A DNA stretch of 64,000 nucleotides from Cristatella mucedo (GCA_009760855.2 WPIO01000016.1:1172001-1236000), one strand, 5' to 3'; counted from the stretch's first letter, positions 44,350-55,647 are shown. Notes: generated by a model from the letters alone, not told the origin. Made by a program: numbers and translations.

Positions 44350-45410
44350 TCCCTGTGACCACCATGCGGCCGTAGTGTAATATTCGTAGGCTCCAGGGTG
44401 AGGCGAGGACAGACACGTTTATACTCATGCATGGATAGTGTAAAAATGCTAGATCCCGTGTCGAATTCCATGTGAACAGATGTTCCTTCAACATGGACCA
44501 GTATCATGCACGGTTTGTGGTCGCACTTCTCGCAGAATGAATAAAAACGACGTCGTCTGACACTTTTCTGATATCCTCAGAGTAGTCTGAATTTGCGTCT
44601 CTGGCAATCGCCTTTTCTGCCGTTCGCAAAGGATGCCGATCTTTACTTCTACACACTCTTTGAATATGACCGTTTATCCCGCAGATGTAGCATATGCTTT
44701 GGTAATGAGGGCCCCTTCGCCGTTCGTGTTGAGTTGAGCCGCAAGAGGCGCATTCGCGGGCAGTTACCTTAGAGTTCGGTCCGCTCATTCTGTCAACGGG
44801 CAAAGGTTCGGCAGTCGAATGCCTTTTCCATCGCTGCAACCTATTTTTGCGAATTCTAAGCCGCTGTCGCAATGTCTAACGTTAGCGCCTAGAAAGAGAT
44901 TAAGTTCTCTGAGGGCGCTTTATCAAGTGCAATATTATTATCTCCAGTGTCAGACTTTTGACTGTCAATAGCCTTTGCCGAGTAGCAGTGCACGAAAGGC
45001 CACATGCCAGCTGGTTTCGCAGAGCTTTCGGCAAGAATTGGCCGAATCCGCAGGGCTGAGCCAGAAGACGCAAGGCGGCTAAAGATTCTCTCAATGTTTC
45101 ACCTGGTCGTTGATGACGACAGTGGAACTTGTAGGTCTCATCAATTTCCGGCGGTACGAGCATAAGATGGTCCATAAGTACTTGGGTGAGTTCCCACAGG
45201 CTCTTATCCGACAGCTTAGCAGGTGATACAGGGCTACGAAGCAGCGCGATGCCTTAGCTCCGATAGAACTCAGGAGTACGGCTTTATGGCGATCTACCGG
45301 AATCTCCTGAGCTAGCGTGTTCTGTTCAAACATAGCCAGGCAGTCGCCGAACGCCTGCCCTTCCACCTCGAAGGAGATGAAGCCTTCGCGGGTTGCCATG
45401 GTCAACGAAA
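44350..45410 (-). pseudogene. Gypsy-2 gag and protease fragment
   Basis: Minus-strand frames from 45405 downward encode a Gag capsid-like region (EGQAFGDCLAMFEQNTLAQE, later RPGETLRESLAALRLLAQPC). Next comes a cysteine-histidine region with one standard CCHC zinc knuckle (CYICGINGHIQRVC), preceded by an atypical CASCGSTQH stretch. A retropepsin start with FDTGSS lies near 44450. Frames change several times and a LINE-B terminus interrupts the gag at 44885-44945. No LTR was found for this fragment. Confidence 0.8.
44885..44945 (+). mobile_element. LINE-B 3' terminus nested in Gypsy-2 gag
   Basis: GCGCCTAGAAAGAGATTAAG to GGGCGCTTTATCAAGTGCAA and a short ATT tail. About 60 bp, precise insertion between two Gag-coding stretches. 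Confidence 0.85.
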
Positions 45411-45743
45411 AGTCCAGCTCGTTCCCACTGTTAAGTATGTTCGGGCAGTCGCGAACAGATCAAGCCGGCTGGCGCAGACGCCGTTTATTTCGGAAACTCG
45501 GAACCAGGCCGCACGGCCGGCACGCGGCCTGCAAGCAGCTGCTGCAAGCAAGTCTCGACCGAAGGAGCTCGGTGGGTGGATATGCCAGGTGGACCCAACA
45601 GGGGGACGTCGTACACCTAAGAGCAGACTCGGGAGCAGCACGTCGAGCTCGTGAGCGGTGCACTGGCTACTGCCTCCGGTGCTGGTCTACCCGAAGACTG
45701 CAGAGCCTTTCGTTGTCTCGACTGAGGCCAGACTAGGGCCTAG

Positions 45744-46775
45744 GTGCGACATTGGAACAAGGAGGCCGTGCTCTTACGTTTAAAGCCTGAAATTCGTCTC
45801 GTAGTGAGAGAAACTACGGCACCGTCCGAACAGAGTATTTTACTCTCGTGTACGCCTTTAAAGGAGTTCAGGCACAGCCTCCTGGGCCTACAATTTTCGA
45901 CGAGAACTGATCGTAATCCGCTTGTGGCTGAATGGGAGAAAAAGACATCCTGACACGCTGGGCTGTCGCTTTGCAAGAGTTTGACTTCGAAATAGCAAAC
46001 CGGAGAGCTGAGCTCAACACCCACGAAGACGCTCTGTCGAGCCGGCAAAATCGAGAGTTTCCCGCATGTCTCGTCAAGGTGCAGCCGGTGGAGGATGTGA
46101 GCGTTGCAGCGGTCTGAGAAATGCATCGGTCTGACCTGATTTTAAAGGCTATTGTTGAGGGGACGGAGGCCTGTTCAAGGCGAGCACTGCACTTGAAGCG
46201 TCATCAACTATGGCGGTTCCGAAAAATGTGGGCCAGCTGAACCTGGTCGATAGCGTCTTCTGCCGCTTCTTTTGCCCTCGACCTGACTGCGATCAGCGAT
46301 AGGCATTGGTCGTGCCACCAGCCCTACGAGAAAAAATTGCTCAGACGACACCACGACGATTTACCGGTCACTAAGAAATAGAACGAACGTACGACTGACT
46401 AAGAGACGGTGCTTGCTGGGTCAATATGAGCATAGACGTTGTGCGATATTACCGATCGTGCCAGGTGTGCCAACTGGTTAAGGGTTCACAGCTTGCTAAT
46501 GGCCCGCTCGTACAGATTCCGGTAGGTCGGTCGTGGGACGAGGTAGCGGTAGACATCCTAAAGGTTTCCATGTCAGCGCCCAATCTCGAATACTTACTAA
46601 CATTTCCGGACAGCTTCGCGTAGTGGCTCGAGGCCGCGCGAGACACGTCGGCAGAGAAAATTCGGATGGCCCCATTACACGGCGTCGTTAGTTTTGGTAT
46701 GCCTGGCCGTTTTCACTCGGACTTGGGCAGCAATTTCGAGGCTGAATTGGTAAGCACCCTCTGCAACGCTTTCGA
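45744..46775 (+). pseudogene. Gypsy-2 RNase H end and integrase, part 1
   Basis: Plus-strand frames carry an RNase H end with DILTRWAVALQEFDFEIANR and a decayed ALSSR. The linker segment also seen at 13.8 kb follows. Then come the integrase zinc-finger end (RSCQVCQLVKG) and core motifs (VAVDILKVS; FHSDLGSNFEAELVSTLC). Stops and frame changes are frequent. Its orientation is opposite to the gag fragment next door, so the two pieces were inverted relative to each other or come from two elements. Confidence 0.78.
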
Positions 46776-47025
46776 CTATGGCTCATCGTTTTCAGCGGTC
46801 CTGAGCGGCTACTTCCATGCTACACACTACCTAAACTGCTCTCCTGACTCTGCTATGCTTCAACTTTCTCTTCGTTGCGTAGACCAAGTCTGTTGGCTGC
46901 CGAATGCGTACCGCAAGCCGCTTAGGCGGTGAGCGTGCTATACAAAACTCTTCTGCGTAACACCCACATAGTCGTTATGGCTTTGTGGGGTTACAGATGG
47001 AGATACATTACATTACGCATGCAAG
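46776..47025 (+). mobile_element. LINE-A 3' end nested in Gypsy-2 integrase
   Basis: It runs from GACTATGGCTCATCGTTTTC to the LINE-A terminus GGGGTTACAGATGGAGATAC and its ATTAC tail. Integrase coding resumes after it. Confidence 0.85.
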
Positions 47026-47110
47026 GTGCGGACGGTGCCGTACCACCCGCAGGGAGACGGCATGGTAAAATCGATGACACTGTACAAAGAAAACATCACT
47101 GAACAGCATT
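47026..47110 (+). pseudogene. Gypsy-2 integrase, part 2
   Basis: Reads VRTVPYHPQGDGMVKSMTLY. The YHPQGDG block normally directly follows the part 1 sequence and leads to the catalytic Glu, which here is replaced by Lys (MVKSM for LVERM-type). Confidence 0.75.
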
Positions 47111-47259
47111 CTCTTCGAAGCGATATAATTATCGCGATGTATTTGAATAAGATTCAAGAGAACAAAATTTCTCTCTAGGCGCTTTAAATATCAGGGAGCA
47201 TAGAAGGCTGGTTTCTCGCTATAAATGAATAATCGATTTCTAGCAAACATCAAACCAGA

Positions 47260-48096
47260 ACTGGCCTCTATATGTGCAGGTGCAAAAGCAGGCATTTCAT
47301 TCCTTGATCGTTCCCTAAGAAATTTCGATGCAGCCGTCGAGACTCACTCTGCTACATTCAGCAAATACAAATATTTTTACTTCGCTGTTATCAGATGACA
47401 CGGGATCATGAGCCACATGGTGCTGACTTATGAATGACAGACAGACTGGAAATAAAGCTCGTCACTCATGGTTTTTGGTGGTACGTGTGGCGAGTCTATT
47501 TATGGTGGAGAGTCTGTTGTCGGCCAAGGAATAGTTGCATAAACGCATCCGACAGCAATCTGGGACAGTTAGAACAGCCGTTAACTCTGCCCTCTCCACT
47601 GCTATTCTGTTATAATCTCATTGGAATGGCTGAGATTTAATGGCACGTACTTCAGCCTTTTGACACTCAGCACTGATTTAAGGGCCTGGGTATATTCGTT
47701 ATACGCTCCCCTTTAATTGTGCGGCAAGGACATCTGCCTTGGGTTAATCTCGACGCGAAGTTGGATGATACTCAAGAGCAAGGACCAATAACAACCAATC
47801 GGTTTCAACTTGGCAGCTGGTTGTTTTGGGTTAGGCGTGTCTTCAGCTTTCATGAATTCAGCGAATAACCTTCAGCATTTGGGGCATTATTAAAGATTCT
47901 CTTTACACGACGTACGAGCTAGATCGAATCCTGTATTGAAAGAGAGTAAGATAATCATTGCGAGGCTCAACAATTGTATCCACTCTCCCGGCCAAAATCC
48001 GAAGAAGTCACTGAATGGCTCTAGAAATAACATACCAAAAATGACACGTGAGAACAGGGAATTCAGCTCATTTGCATTCTAAAACCTTGAAAAGAC
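47260..48096. repeat. Duplicated block, partner of 15.72-17.6 kb
   Basis: Collinear pieces match the unit A block (see 15720). No gene recognised. Confidence 0.62.
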
Positions 48097-48645
48097 TTAA
48101 TCCACGTGTCTCCTTTGCTGAAGGAGCTAGGATGGCTGCCGGTTGAGCAAAGGATACAGAGAAAAGTTCTTACGCTGAACCACAAGGCCCGCCACGGCTT
48201 GGCTCCTTCATACCTAGCTGAGCTGCTGCAGCAGTTTCAGCCTGTTCGAGCCCTCAGGTCCTGTGTGGACAATAAATTAGCTGTCCCATTAATCCGCTTA
48301 AAGACAGTTGGTGACAGAAGCTTTAGCTCTGTAGGTCCTAGACTGTGGAACTCGCTTCCACAATTCTTACGCAACGACAACTACTCTCCAACTGCCGACT
48401 ATGGCACATCTTTTTCAGCGGTCCTGAACTGCTACTTCTATGCTACTCACTACCTCAACTGCTCTCCTGACTCAGCTATGCTTCCCACTTTCTCTTTGTT
48501 GCGTGAGACGAAGTCGGTTGGCTACCGAATGCGTACCGAAAGCCGCTTAGGCTGTGAGTGCGCTATACAAAACTCTCCTGCGTAACACCCACATGGTCTT
48601 TATGACTTTGTCGAGTTACAGACGGAGATACATTACATTACATTA
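48097..48645 (+). mobile_element. LINE-A 3' end, sense
   Basis: A 159-codon frame encodes the LINE-A ORF2 C-terminus: ELGWLPVEQRIQRKVLTLNH, APSYLAELL, VDNKLAVPLIRLKTVGDRSF and GPRLWNSLPQF. The family end and a CATTACATTACATTAC tail follow. It lies exactly within the duplicated block, between CTTAATCCACGTG and ACATGTTTCGC, which are nearly contiguous at 17.63 kb. Confidence 0.88.
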
Positions 48646-48774
48646 CACATGTTTCGCAAAGCAGAGCGATCAAAAGGTGTAAATTCAGTGCAGGCATATC
48701 CAACCAGGGGCTTAGAATGATACAACTTCATTGGCTCAGAGTGGTGCATATATAATTATATATAATTTATTTGT

Positions 48775-48885
48775 ATGACACCCTAAGAGAACTTAATCTC
48801 TATTCATGCGCGACCTCAGACAGACCTCGGTCGGTGCGAACACCTTAACCACGGGACCACACCAGCTGTGCAAAGCATGGAAGTC
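48775..48885 (-). mobile_element. SINE-2 fragment, antisense
   Basis: GAACACCTTAACCACGGGAC reversed is the SINE-2 A box. The rest is decayed. Confidence 0.6.
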
Positions 48886-48974
48886 ACATACAGGCCTATA
48901 TAAAGAGAGATAACATCACAGATATGTTTTGCAAAAGAGACGAAATGAATGTGGGGCATTTGAGAAAGAATGTA

Positions 48975-49162
48975 ATGTCATATATCTCCATCTGTAACTC
49001 CACAAAGCCCTAAGGGCTATGTGGGGGTTACGAAGGAGAGTTTTGTATAGCTCACTCACAGCCTAAGCGGCTTTCGGTACGAAATCGGTAGCCAACAGAC
49101 TTCGTCTCACGCAACAAAGAGAAAGTGGGAAGCATAGCTGAGTCTGGAGAGCAGTTGAGGTA
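48975..49162 (-). mobile_element. LINE-A 3' end, left part, split by Gypsy-1
   Basis: Reversed LINE-A terminus (ATCTCCATCTGTAACTCCAC) through TTCGTCTCACGCAACAAAGA to GAGCAGTTGAGGTA. It continues at 53593 on the other side of Gypsy-1. Confidence 0.9.
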
Positions 49163-49501
49163 TAAGGTTCTCAAATCGTTTATTCACCAGTAACACTTCG
49201 CACTCCCAGCGAGAGAGCCCCAACTGTTCCTACTTCCTCACTGCCCATCTCCCCCTGGTCGACTCCCATGATTTATCGACCACAACTGTGCACCGGCCGA
49301 CCCTGATGGTGACTCCACCATCTGGCCACCGGCTGGTCCATGCCACATCAAAGGCGGACCACAGCAGTGCCCTGGCCGACCCTGATGGTGAATCCACCAT
49401 CTGGCCACCAGCGGGTTACTGGCCTGTGTCCATGCCACATCACAGGCTCATCAGAGGAGCCGGCATACAATACATACATACACACGCACATACGAACTCC
49501 A
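49163..49501 (-). repeat. Gypsy-1 3' LTR (left copy)
   Basis: Begins TAAGGTTCTCAAATCGTTTA and ends CATACGAACTCCA on the plus strand. A few base differences separate it from the right copy. An extra duplication of the GGAGCCGGC...ATACATACAT...GAACTACACGC segment follows it to about 49585. Confidence 0.9.
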
Positions 49502-49817
49502 CGCCCCCTTGACCTTAAGGTCACAAGTCAGGAGCCGGCGTACAATACATACATACATTCGAACTACACGCTCCCTTGATGTACACATCACAAATTACAT
49601 GGGCAGTCTAACAAAAAAAACTACCATCCGCTAATAGAGGACGTAATCATCGAGCGAAGCCGGCCTTTGCACGGTACGCCTAGGCCGAGTAACAACCGGC
49701 TGGTTTACGTCACCGATGTGTTCAGCATCAACTGCGTCATGGACTGGTTCCTGTAGCCCAGCTGCTGTCTCTGGCACAGCGCGAACGTCTGCAACGTGCC
49801 GTTGTATCCCGTCTACT

Positions 49818-50615
49818 TCAATGCCGACTCCAGGTCCGACGCGGATTACCTGGCCTTGGGGCCAAGTAGTAGTGCAGCGTGCACCTGGTGGCTTCACGAA
49901 CACACTGCCCAATTGAGCATGCACCCGCTTTCGGTCCAGCAGGTACATCTTCCTCGTAGCGCACCAGTGGACTTTTCCACTGGTACTTGTGGAGCTGGCG
50001 GCTTGGCGCGGATGTTATCTCGCTCCGGGTGGCGGGCGCCAAATTATACCCAAAGACCATGTCTAAAACATCTCCGCCGCTGCGTGCCGCCATGCTCTTA
50101 ATGGTGCGATGATTCCGCTCAACAATCGCGTTCCCCGATGGGCGATAGGCACACCGAAAATGCACAGTGACGCCCCAACGATCGCACAGCTGCGTAAACA
50201 CTTGCGATTTAAATACAGCGGCATTGTCTAACAACAGCTGCCGGGGCGGACCTCGCTCGCGAAATATTAGCTCCAGCTCTTTGAGCACTGCCGTGGTTCC
50301 CTCGTTCTGCAGTCGCCGCCAAATCGCGAACCTACTCGGCCCACGATCCACAACGGTTAAGTACGGCTCACCCAGAAAATGCGTGACGTCACACGCTAGC
50401 CTGCGCCAGTTGTTGGGCACGGAAAGACTGCCGTCGCTCCACGACTCGGGTGCCGGGTCAACCGATCTGCAGCGGAAACAGGATCGCACCACACTCGAAA
50501 CCTGACTGTGGGTGATTTTGGCCTTTGGGAAGCTCAGCTGAGCAAGGCTCAGAGTTCGATCAACGCCGAGGCAGTGCTTAGCGTGAAAGGCTCGGATGTC
50601 AATCGCTCTACCCAC
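49818..50615 (-). pseudogene. Gypsy-1 integrase
   Basis: A 265-codon frame. An N-terminal HHCC zinc finger is visible (HAKHCLG ... CFRC). The core shows the DDE triad: CDVTHFLG and the VVDRG strand, LLLDNAAVF, and NAIVERNHRTIKS. A C-terminal basic region follows. The frame is open throughout, so this is the best preserved part of the element. It catalyses insertion of the element's DNA in the family. Confidence 0.88.
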
Positions 50616-50770
50616 GCCTTCATTCGTTGCTAGCCGCCGGCGTCAGTCAACCGATCCTGAGATTGCTCGTCGGTACAACTGGGTATTACCCAACGATGGA
50701 GCACGCGAGTTAGACGACCCGCTTTATTCTCGTTTGACGGAACAAGCCAAACGGACACGTTCAAACTGCA

Positions 50771-51655
50771 TTATCGAATCGTGTCGCCAACTAGGGTCAG
50801 ACGTCGACGAGTCAATGCTTCCCCGAGCCCTCGCGAACGCACTGGCTTATCCTCGGAGCACAGTGACCGGAGCCAGCCGAATACTGTGGCGGAATCGGTC
50901 ACGACGACGGCCTTCAGGCTCCATGCTATCGCAAGGCTGACGCCCTTTTGCACAGATTCTAACTCAGCTAAATTAATGTGAGCTGAGTCGTCAACCTTCC
51001 GCAGCCACGACGCGTCCTCTACAACGTTTCCGCCAATCTCTAAACATACTCCCATGGCAATGCTACTAGCTTCGCACCAAAGCGTCCCAGTGGTCGCGGG
51101 TAGAACTGACCAGACGCCAGTAACGGGATCTTCGGCAAGGACGCGGCGATAGACTTCCTCCACCATCTCTAGGACGCTAGCACTGACCGGCGAATCCCAG
51201 CCTTCCTCGCTGGCTCTCCGCTTGATGTAGCTGCACGCTACACGAAACCAGCCTGCAACTGGTAAGTGTCCGACTAATTGGCCGCACCAGGAAAAAACCT
51301 GTCTCTTCGTCGGAAGCTCTCCGGGGCCACTTACTGCATAGTCTCGGCGCCACACAAGTTCGTTGTCACGACGCCGTACTCGTAGTCCCAACACGCGAGC
51401 ATTCAGAAGCTGCTGGGGCGGCTTCGCTTTGAGACCGAACCGCTGCAACAATTCGCTGACTCTATCGTTGGAAATGACAGTGTTATTTATAATAATGTCA
51501 TCCACAAAAGAGTCGCTGCCTTGACGAACAATCGGATCCATGGACAAGACTTTGTTGACGATAGCTGTCATTATCTTCGGGGCCACATTTAACCCGAAAC
51601 CGAGCCGTGTTAAGCAAAATCGTTTGCCCTTAAATTCAACAGCCTGGTAGCGTCA
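50771..51655 (-). pseudogene. Gypsy-1 reverse transcriptase palm/thumb and RNase H
   Basis: A 271-codon frame begins within RT after a TGA at 51653-51655. It carries FVDDIIIN (motif C, Phe for Tyr), a connection region, and RNase H with LWCEASSIAMGV, AHINLAELE and VVVTDSATVFGW. These supply the acidic residues of RNase H. The RT fingers lie in the preceding fragment. Confidence 0.87.
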
Positions 51656-52122
51656 CAGTGACTCGTGTACATGTATCTGTAAGTACGCCTTTCTCAAGTC
51701 AAGTATGCTGCAGTGCTCGCCCATTTTCGCCAGGATCGAAGCTTTGTTCCACATACATCTCCGTGAGCGGTATGGCTCGAGACGTACTGATTCAACTCCC
51801 GGTAGTCCATCACCGGCCTCACTTTCTCTTTGCTTGCCTCAACTACCGCCATTAACGGAATAAGACCAGTGCCCTTCGCGGTACACGGTACTAGCCAACC
51901 AAGTCGTATCCAATCCTCTTCCTCCTCATACGCGGCTTGAGCGGACAGAGGAATGTGGTAAGAGGGTATTTGGTTCTCTAGACTTGGAGCGTTCGCGCCG
52001 TCTCGCCACACCCACGACACCGTCCACACGCCGTTGGCAAACGTCACGAAGAAATCCTTGTCTTCGACCGTCAGGGCCTCGGCAGCATTTTGCGTCTCGG
52101 TCGGCCGCTCAGCAACCGCAGC
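51656..52122 (-). pseudogene. Gypsy-1 reverse transcriptase, N-terminal part
   Basis: Reads PSYHIPLSAQ, then VVEASKEKVRPVMDYRELNQ, the usual start of Ty3/Gypsy RT. The frame is lost near 51.74 kb, while motif A (LDLRKAYLQI) is found in another frame just downstream. It is therefore interrupted by a frameshift and, further on, a TGA. Confidence 0.85.
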
Positions 52123-53223
52123 TCAGAGTGTCTCACCAAAAAACTCCACGTTCTTGCCGTCGGCGCTTACTCGAACGCCTCCGAAACAACGTACTGCATC
52201 CATGCCGAGCAGCAAATCATAGAAGGGAAGGATGTCGGTCACGAGGCAGTTCAGTTGTAGTAGGCGTCCGTCGATGTCGACGTCCACACGGCACATGTGG
52301 CGGCATACGGTTGTCTTACCGTCCATCATCACGATAGGTTCTTGAACAGGCTCAAGCTGAGACGCGCATACTAATTTCCGGGACAAAATGGAACGCGAGC
52401 AGCCAGTGTCAACAAGAGCCCTTGCCGAACGATCGCCAATCAATTCGTTCACGTGAGGTATTTGCGCCGCCAGGGGGAACGCCGTAGCGCAGCAATTCGC
52501 GCTCCCCCTTACTCGTTTTTTGGGCTTGCTCCAACACGAGGCAGCTATATGCCCTACGTTGCCGCATCGAAAGCACACGATTCCCTTACTTTTCTGCAAT
52601 CGGTGCGTACAGTTCCTGGCATCGTGCCCCGTCTCGTTGCACAAGAAGCAGACGCAACGCCCCGACTGGACGGGAGACTCGTTCATCGTGCTTCTCGCCG
52701 TTCGTACAGCGCCCTCTGCACACACGTTCTCAGCGGAAACAAGGTGTCGGGCCCGCTCGACGACCACGGGAAGAGTCGTCGTTGATAGGCTGCACGCTGC
52801 CTTCATCTGCGTTTTGACTCGATCTGGCAGCCCCGCGATGAATGCACACATTTGCCACTCCTCGAACCCGGTAGCAGCAACATCAGCTGTAGGCATCACC
52901 AGCGATATCAGCCGCTTAAGGTCGGCCGAATATTCGACTACGTTCTCATCAGCACAAAACTGCCTGCGAAAAAGCTCGCCATACGCACAGAAGCGATCTG
53001 GTGAAAACGCGGCGGTCAATTTTCTCTTCACCGTGCTGTAGTTCTTCCTGTCGTCCGTGCTTAGTCCTTGATAGACCGCGAAAGTGCTTCGCGTCAAAAC
53101 CAGTGGCAACAACTAGCCCAAGTCGGTGATGTTCTGAATCTCTGCCACAAGCACAATCCATGCTGCAAAGTCTTCCCTTCCGTCAAACTGGGTGTAGACG
53201 TCGGTGGTCTTCATCGTCGTCAT
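52123..53223 (-). pseudogene. Gypsy-1 gag and protease, with in-frame TAG
   Basis: A start ATG at 53223 or 53214 opens a frame with FDGREDFAAWIVLVAEIQN that meets a TAG at 53113-53115. The same frame then continues open for 329 codons. It has a capsid-like region and two CCHC zinc knuckles (CFLCNETGHDARNC and CFRCGNVGHIAASC). A retropepsin motif (ALVDTGCSRSILS) follows, up to a TGA at 52123-52125. RT coding resumes in the same frame after this TGA. Confidence 0.88.
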
Positions 53224-53253
53224 TATGATAGTCGCACAACTGCCGAAATAGCT

Positions 53254-53592
53254 TAGGCTTCTCAAATCGTTTATTCACCAGTAACACTTCGTACTCCAAG
53301 CGAGAGAGCCCCAACTGCTCCAACTTCCTCACTGCCCATCTCCCCCTGGTCGACTCCCATGATTCATCGACCACAACTGTGCACCGGCCGACCCTGATGG
53401 TGACTCCACCATCTGGCCACCGGCTGGTCCATGCCACATCAAAGGCGGACCACAGCAGTGCCCTGGCCGACCCTGATGGTGAATCCACCATCTGGCCACC
53501 AGCGGGTTACTGGCCTGTGTCCATGCCAAATCACAGGCTCATCAGAGGAGCCGGCATACAATACATACATACACACGTACATACGAACTACA
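53254..53592 (-). repeat. Gypsy-1 5' LTR (right copy)
   Basis: Matches 49163-49501 nearly base for base. Because the element is on the minus strand, this is the promoter-bearing 5' LTR. Ends ATACGAACTACA next to the target duplication. Confidence 0.9.
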
Positions 53593-54190
53593 AGGTAGTG
53601 AGTAGCATTGACGTAGCAGCTCATCACCAATGAAAGGATGAGCCATAATCGGCAGCAGGAGACTAGTTGTCGTCGTGTAAGAGTTGTGGAAGCGAGTTCC
53701 ACAGTCTAGGACCTGCACAGCTAAAGCTTCTGTCGCCAACGGTCTTTAAGCTGAGAAATAAAACAGCTAATTTATTGTCTGCACAGGACCTGAGAAGGCT
53801 AAAACTGGTGCAGCAGTTCAGCTAGGTATAAAGGAGCCAAGCTCAAGAGCCAAGCTGTGGTGGGCCTTGTGGGTCAGCATAAGAACTTTGCTCTGTATCC
53901 GTTGAGCAACCGGCATCCATCCTAGCTCTTTTACCAAGGAGACACGTGGCCAAACCTCTGAGACTTGAAAACTAGCTTTGCAGCCATATTCATAGCCAGC
54001 TGCAGTGGCCTAGTTGCTTTTTTTGGTAGCCCAGCCAAAAGAGAATTACAATAATCAAGCCGAGACATAACTAAGGAGCTAGTTAAATTTTTTGCAAACC
54101 CCTGTGGAAGACAGCTCCTAATCTTAGATAGGAATCAGACGTGATGGCTAGCTGTAGAAGCAGTCTTCGGACCAAAGCTTTAACAGAAAC
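53593..54190 (-). mobile_element. LINE-A 3' region, right part, split by Gypsy-1
   Basis: It continues the LINE-A copy interrupted at 49162 (GTAGTGAGTAGC...AAAGGATGAGCCATAATCGGC), through the reversed ORF2 tail, to about 54190. Confidence 0.87.
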
Positions 54191-54700
54191 GACCGTTCTC
54201 TGCTTAAGTGAAATAGGCGTGACCGGCTGAACCCGGCCAATCGCTTTAAGCTGACTCGTGGTCGATCCTTTAAGACACTTTCATAAAAGCTCCGATAATC
54301 GGGGCACCTAGCCAAGTACTCAAAGCATCAAAAACAACAAAGCGCTGCAACTACTCAAAGCAAGAATCTGTTATTCATTATATTCCAAGTCTCCAGCTAT
54401 CTTTTTTCAGGTGGGATAGACGATGTGTATGTGTTTGTGCTAACGTGGCACATCATGTAGAAACCACGCTGTGTGTGGCAACGCTGTCTACACAACTGCC
54501 GCAAGAATCCTACGATCCTAGGTCAACAGGAGCAAGTTATTTAGTCTCTTTCTTCATCTGCATCAGAAGATGCAGCAAAGAGCAACTAGCGATGGCGGTG
54601 GCAGAACGACCGGCTGTAGGAGCAACAGTGGGCTGTAGCTAAAGGCGAAGATGCACGTACACATCGACGGCTGCCGAAGTGTTTCTAGAGAGGCGCTATA

Positions 54701-54706
54701 TTTATT
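54701..54706 (-). promoter_or_regulatory. Putative polyadenylation signal, copy 2
   Basis: AATAAA on the minus strand, about 498 nt past the stop, at the position conserved with copy 1. Confidence 0.4.
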
Positions 54707-55203
54707 TCTAGCAGCTGCAACCTTAGCCAGTCAACGGCAGTTGGGTACTTCTACCAGTGAGGCAGGTAGCCACGAGGAGCAACAATGCTCCGAGTCGGGC
54801 TAAAGAAATACTGGAGCAGGCCGCAAAAAAACGCTAGCTGCAGCTTAAGGCAAGATGCAGGAGCTACAGCCTAGCCAGCTACAAAGACGGCAAATTGGAA
54901 CTTGGTTTGATGCCGATGCCTTGGTTTGCTCCAGTGAGAATACTGCCGCTGTTAAAGCATGCAAGGATGCGATCAGATCAACTCAGAAGCATTTCTTCGC
55001 ATCGATGACCCTCCTCTGACTCATAGCATCTCCATGCATACACTATTGCCTGTAGCAGCAAAAATATGTCTGCTGCAACTAGGGATCCAGCTACGAGCTT
55101 GGTCAGGATGCCCTTCACCTCCTTGCCGTGAGCACTTGTAGGGCACACTGCTATTCGCTCTGGGTGAGTGCGGTCGAGCAAGGGGGAGGGCGATCTCCTA
55201 GCT

Positions 55204-55349
55204 TCACTTCTTGCTGCCAGCACTGCCATTGAGCTCGGCCAGCGCCTGTGCCTTCAGAACTCGACGGAGGTTCTTTCCACTGGCCAGTTTGGGTATTTCC
55301 GAGACAATCACAACGCCTCCTCGAAGCCTCTTAGCCGCCGAGACTTGCT
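55204..55349 (-). CDS. 4CL-like ligase copy 2, last exon
   Basis: All 146 nt are identical to copy 1 (19106-19251). It contains IPKLASGKNLRRVL with the catalytic lysine and ends GSAGSKK then TGA. Confidence 0.93.
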
Positions 55350-55486
55350 CTACAAATCAATGATTGGTCGTTCCGGAAGACGCCGAGGCAGGACGTCGGG
55401 CTAGCATAACGCAATCAGAAGCGATGGGCGGCATATTGCACGGACTACAGCTAATTGCATGCCATACTGAGGAGTTTCACGAATCC

Positions 55487-55647
55487 TGATAGCACACTAG
55501 GTAAGGTGGTTGTTTTTACAACCTCAGTCCCGAGGTCGAGGGTTCGAATTCTGCAGTGGGCAATGCTTTATTGCCACTGCAAAGGGTGGTGATAGCCGTA
55601 AAGGCTCTTCGGTTGCTATGAAAAAGGAGCTGGTTAATCAGATAGTA
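55487..55647 (+). mobile_element. SINE-1 with target duplication and known empty site
   Basis: It begins CTGATAGCACACTAGGTAAG, has the B box GGTTCGAATTC, and ends TTAATCAGATAGTATT. TTTCACGAA lies on both sides. The unit A counterpart near 19376-19385 has this sequence only once and no SINE, so the insertion followed the duplication. Confidence 0.9.

Larger units (their letters stand above)
49163..53592 (-). mobile_element. Gypsy-1: LTR retrotransposon with both LTRs
   Basis: Two direct repeats of about 339 bp bound an internal region coding on the minus strand in the order gag, protease, reverse transcriptase, RNase H, integrase, which defines Ty3/Gypsy. The target sequence AGGTA is present on both sides (49158-49162 and 53593-53597). 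The host LINE-A reads across if the element is removed. Stops and one frameshift make it defective. It is about 4.4 kb, typical for the group. No envelope-like gene is present. Confidence 0.92.
54615..55405. repeat. Near-identical duplication tract, unit B (partner 18510-19312)
   Basis: See 18510. It includes the 3' UTR and last exon of gene copy 2. Confidence 0.88.

Noticed and set aside
52453-53041. Plus-strand frames opposite Gypsy-1 gag
   Set aside because: The minus strand has zinc knuckles and protease motifs; the plus-strand frames have none.
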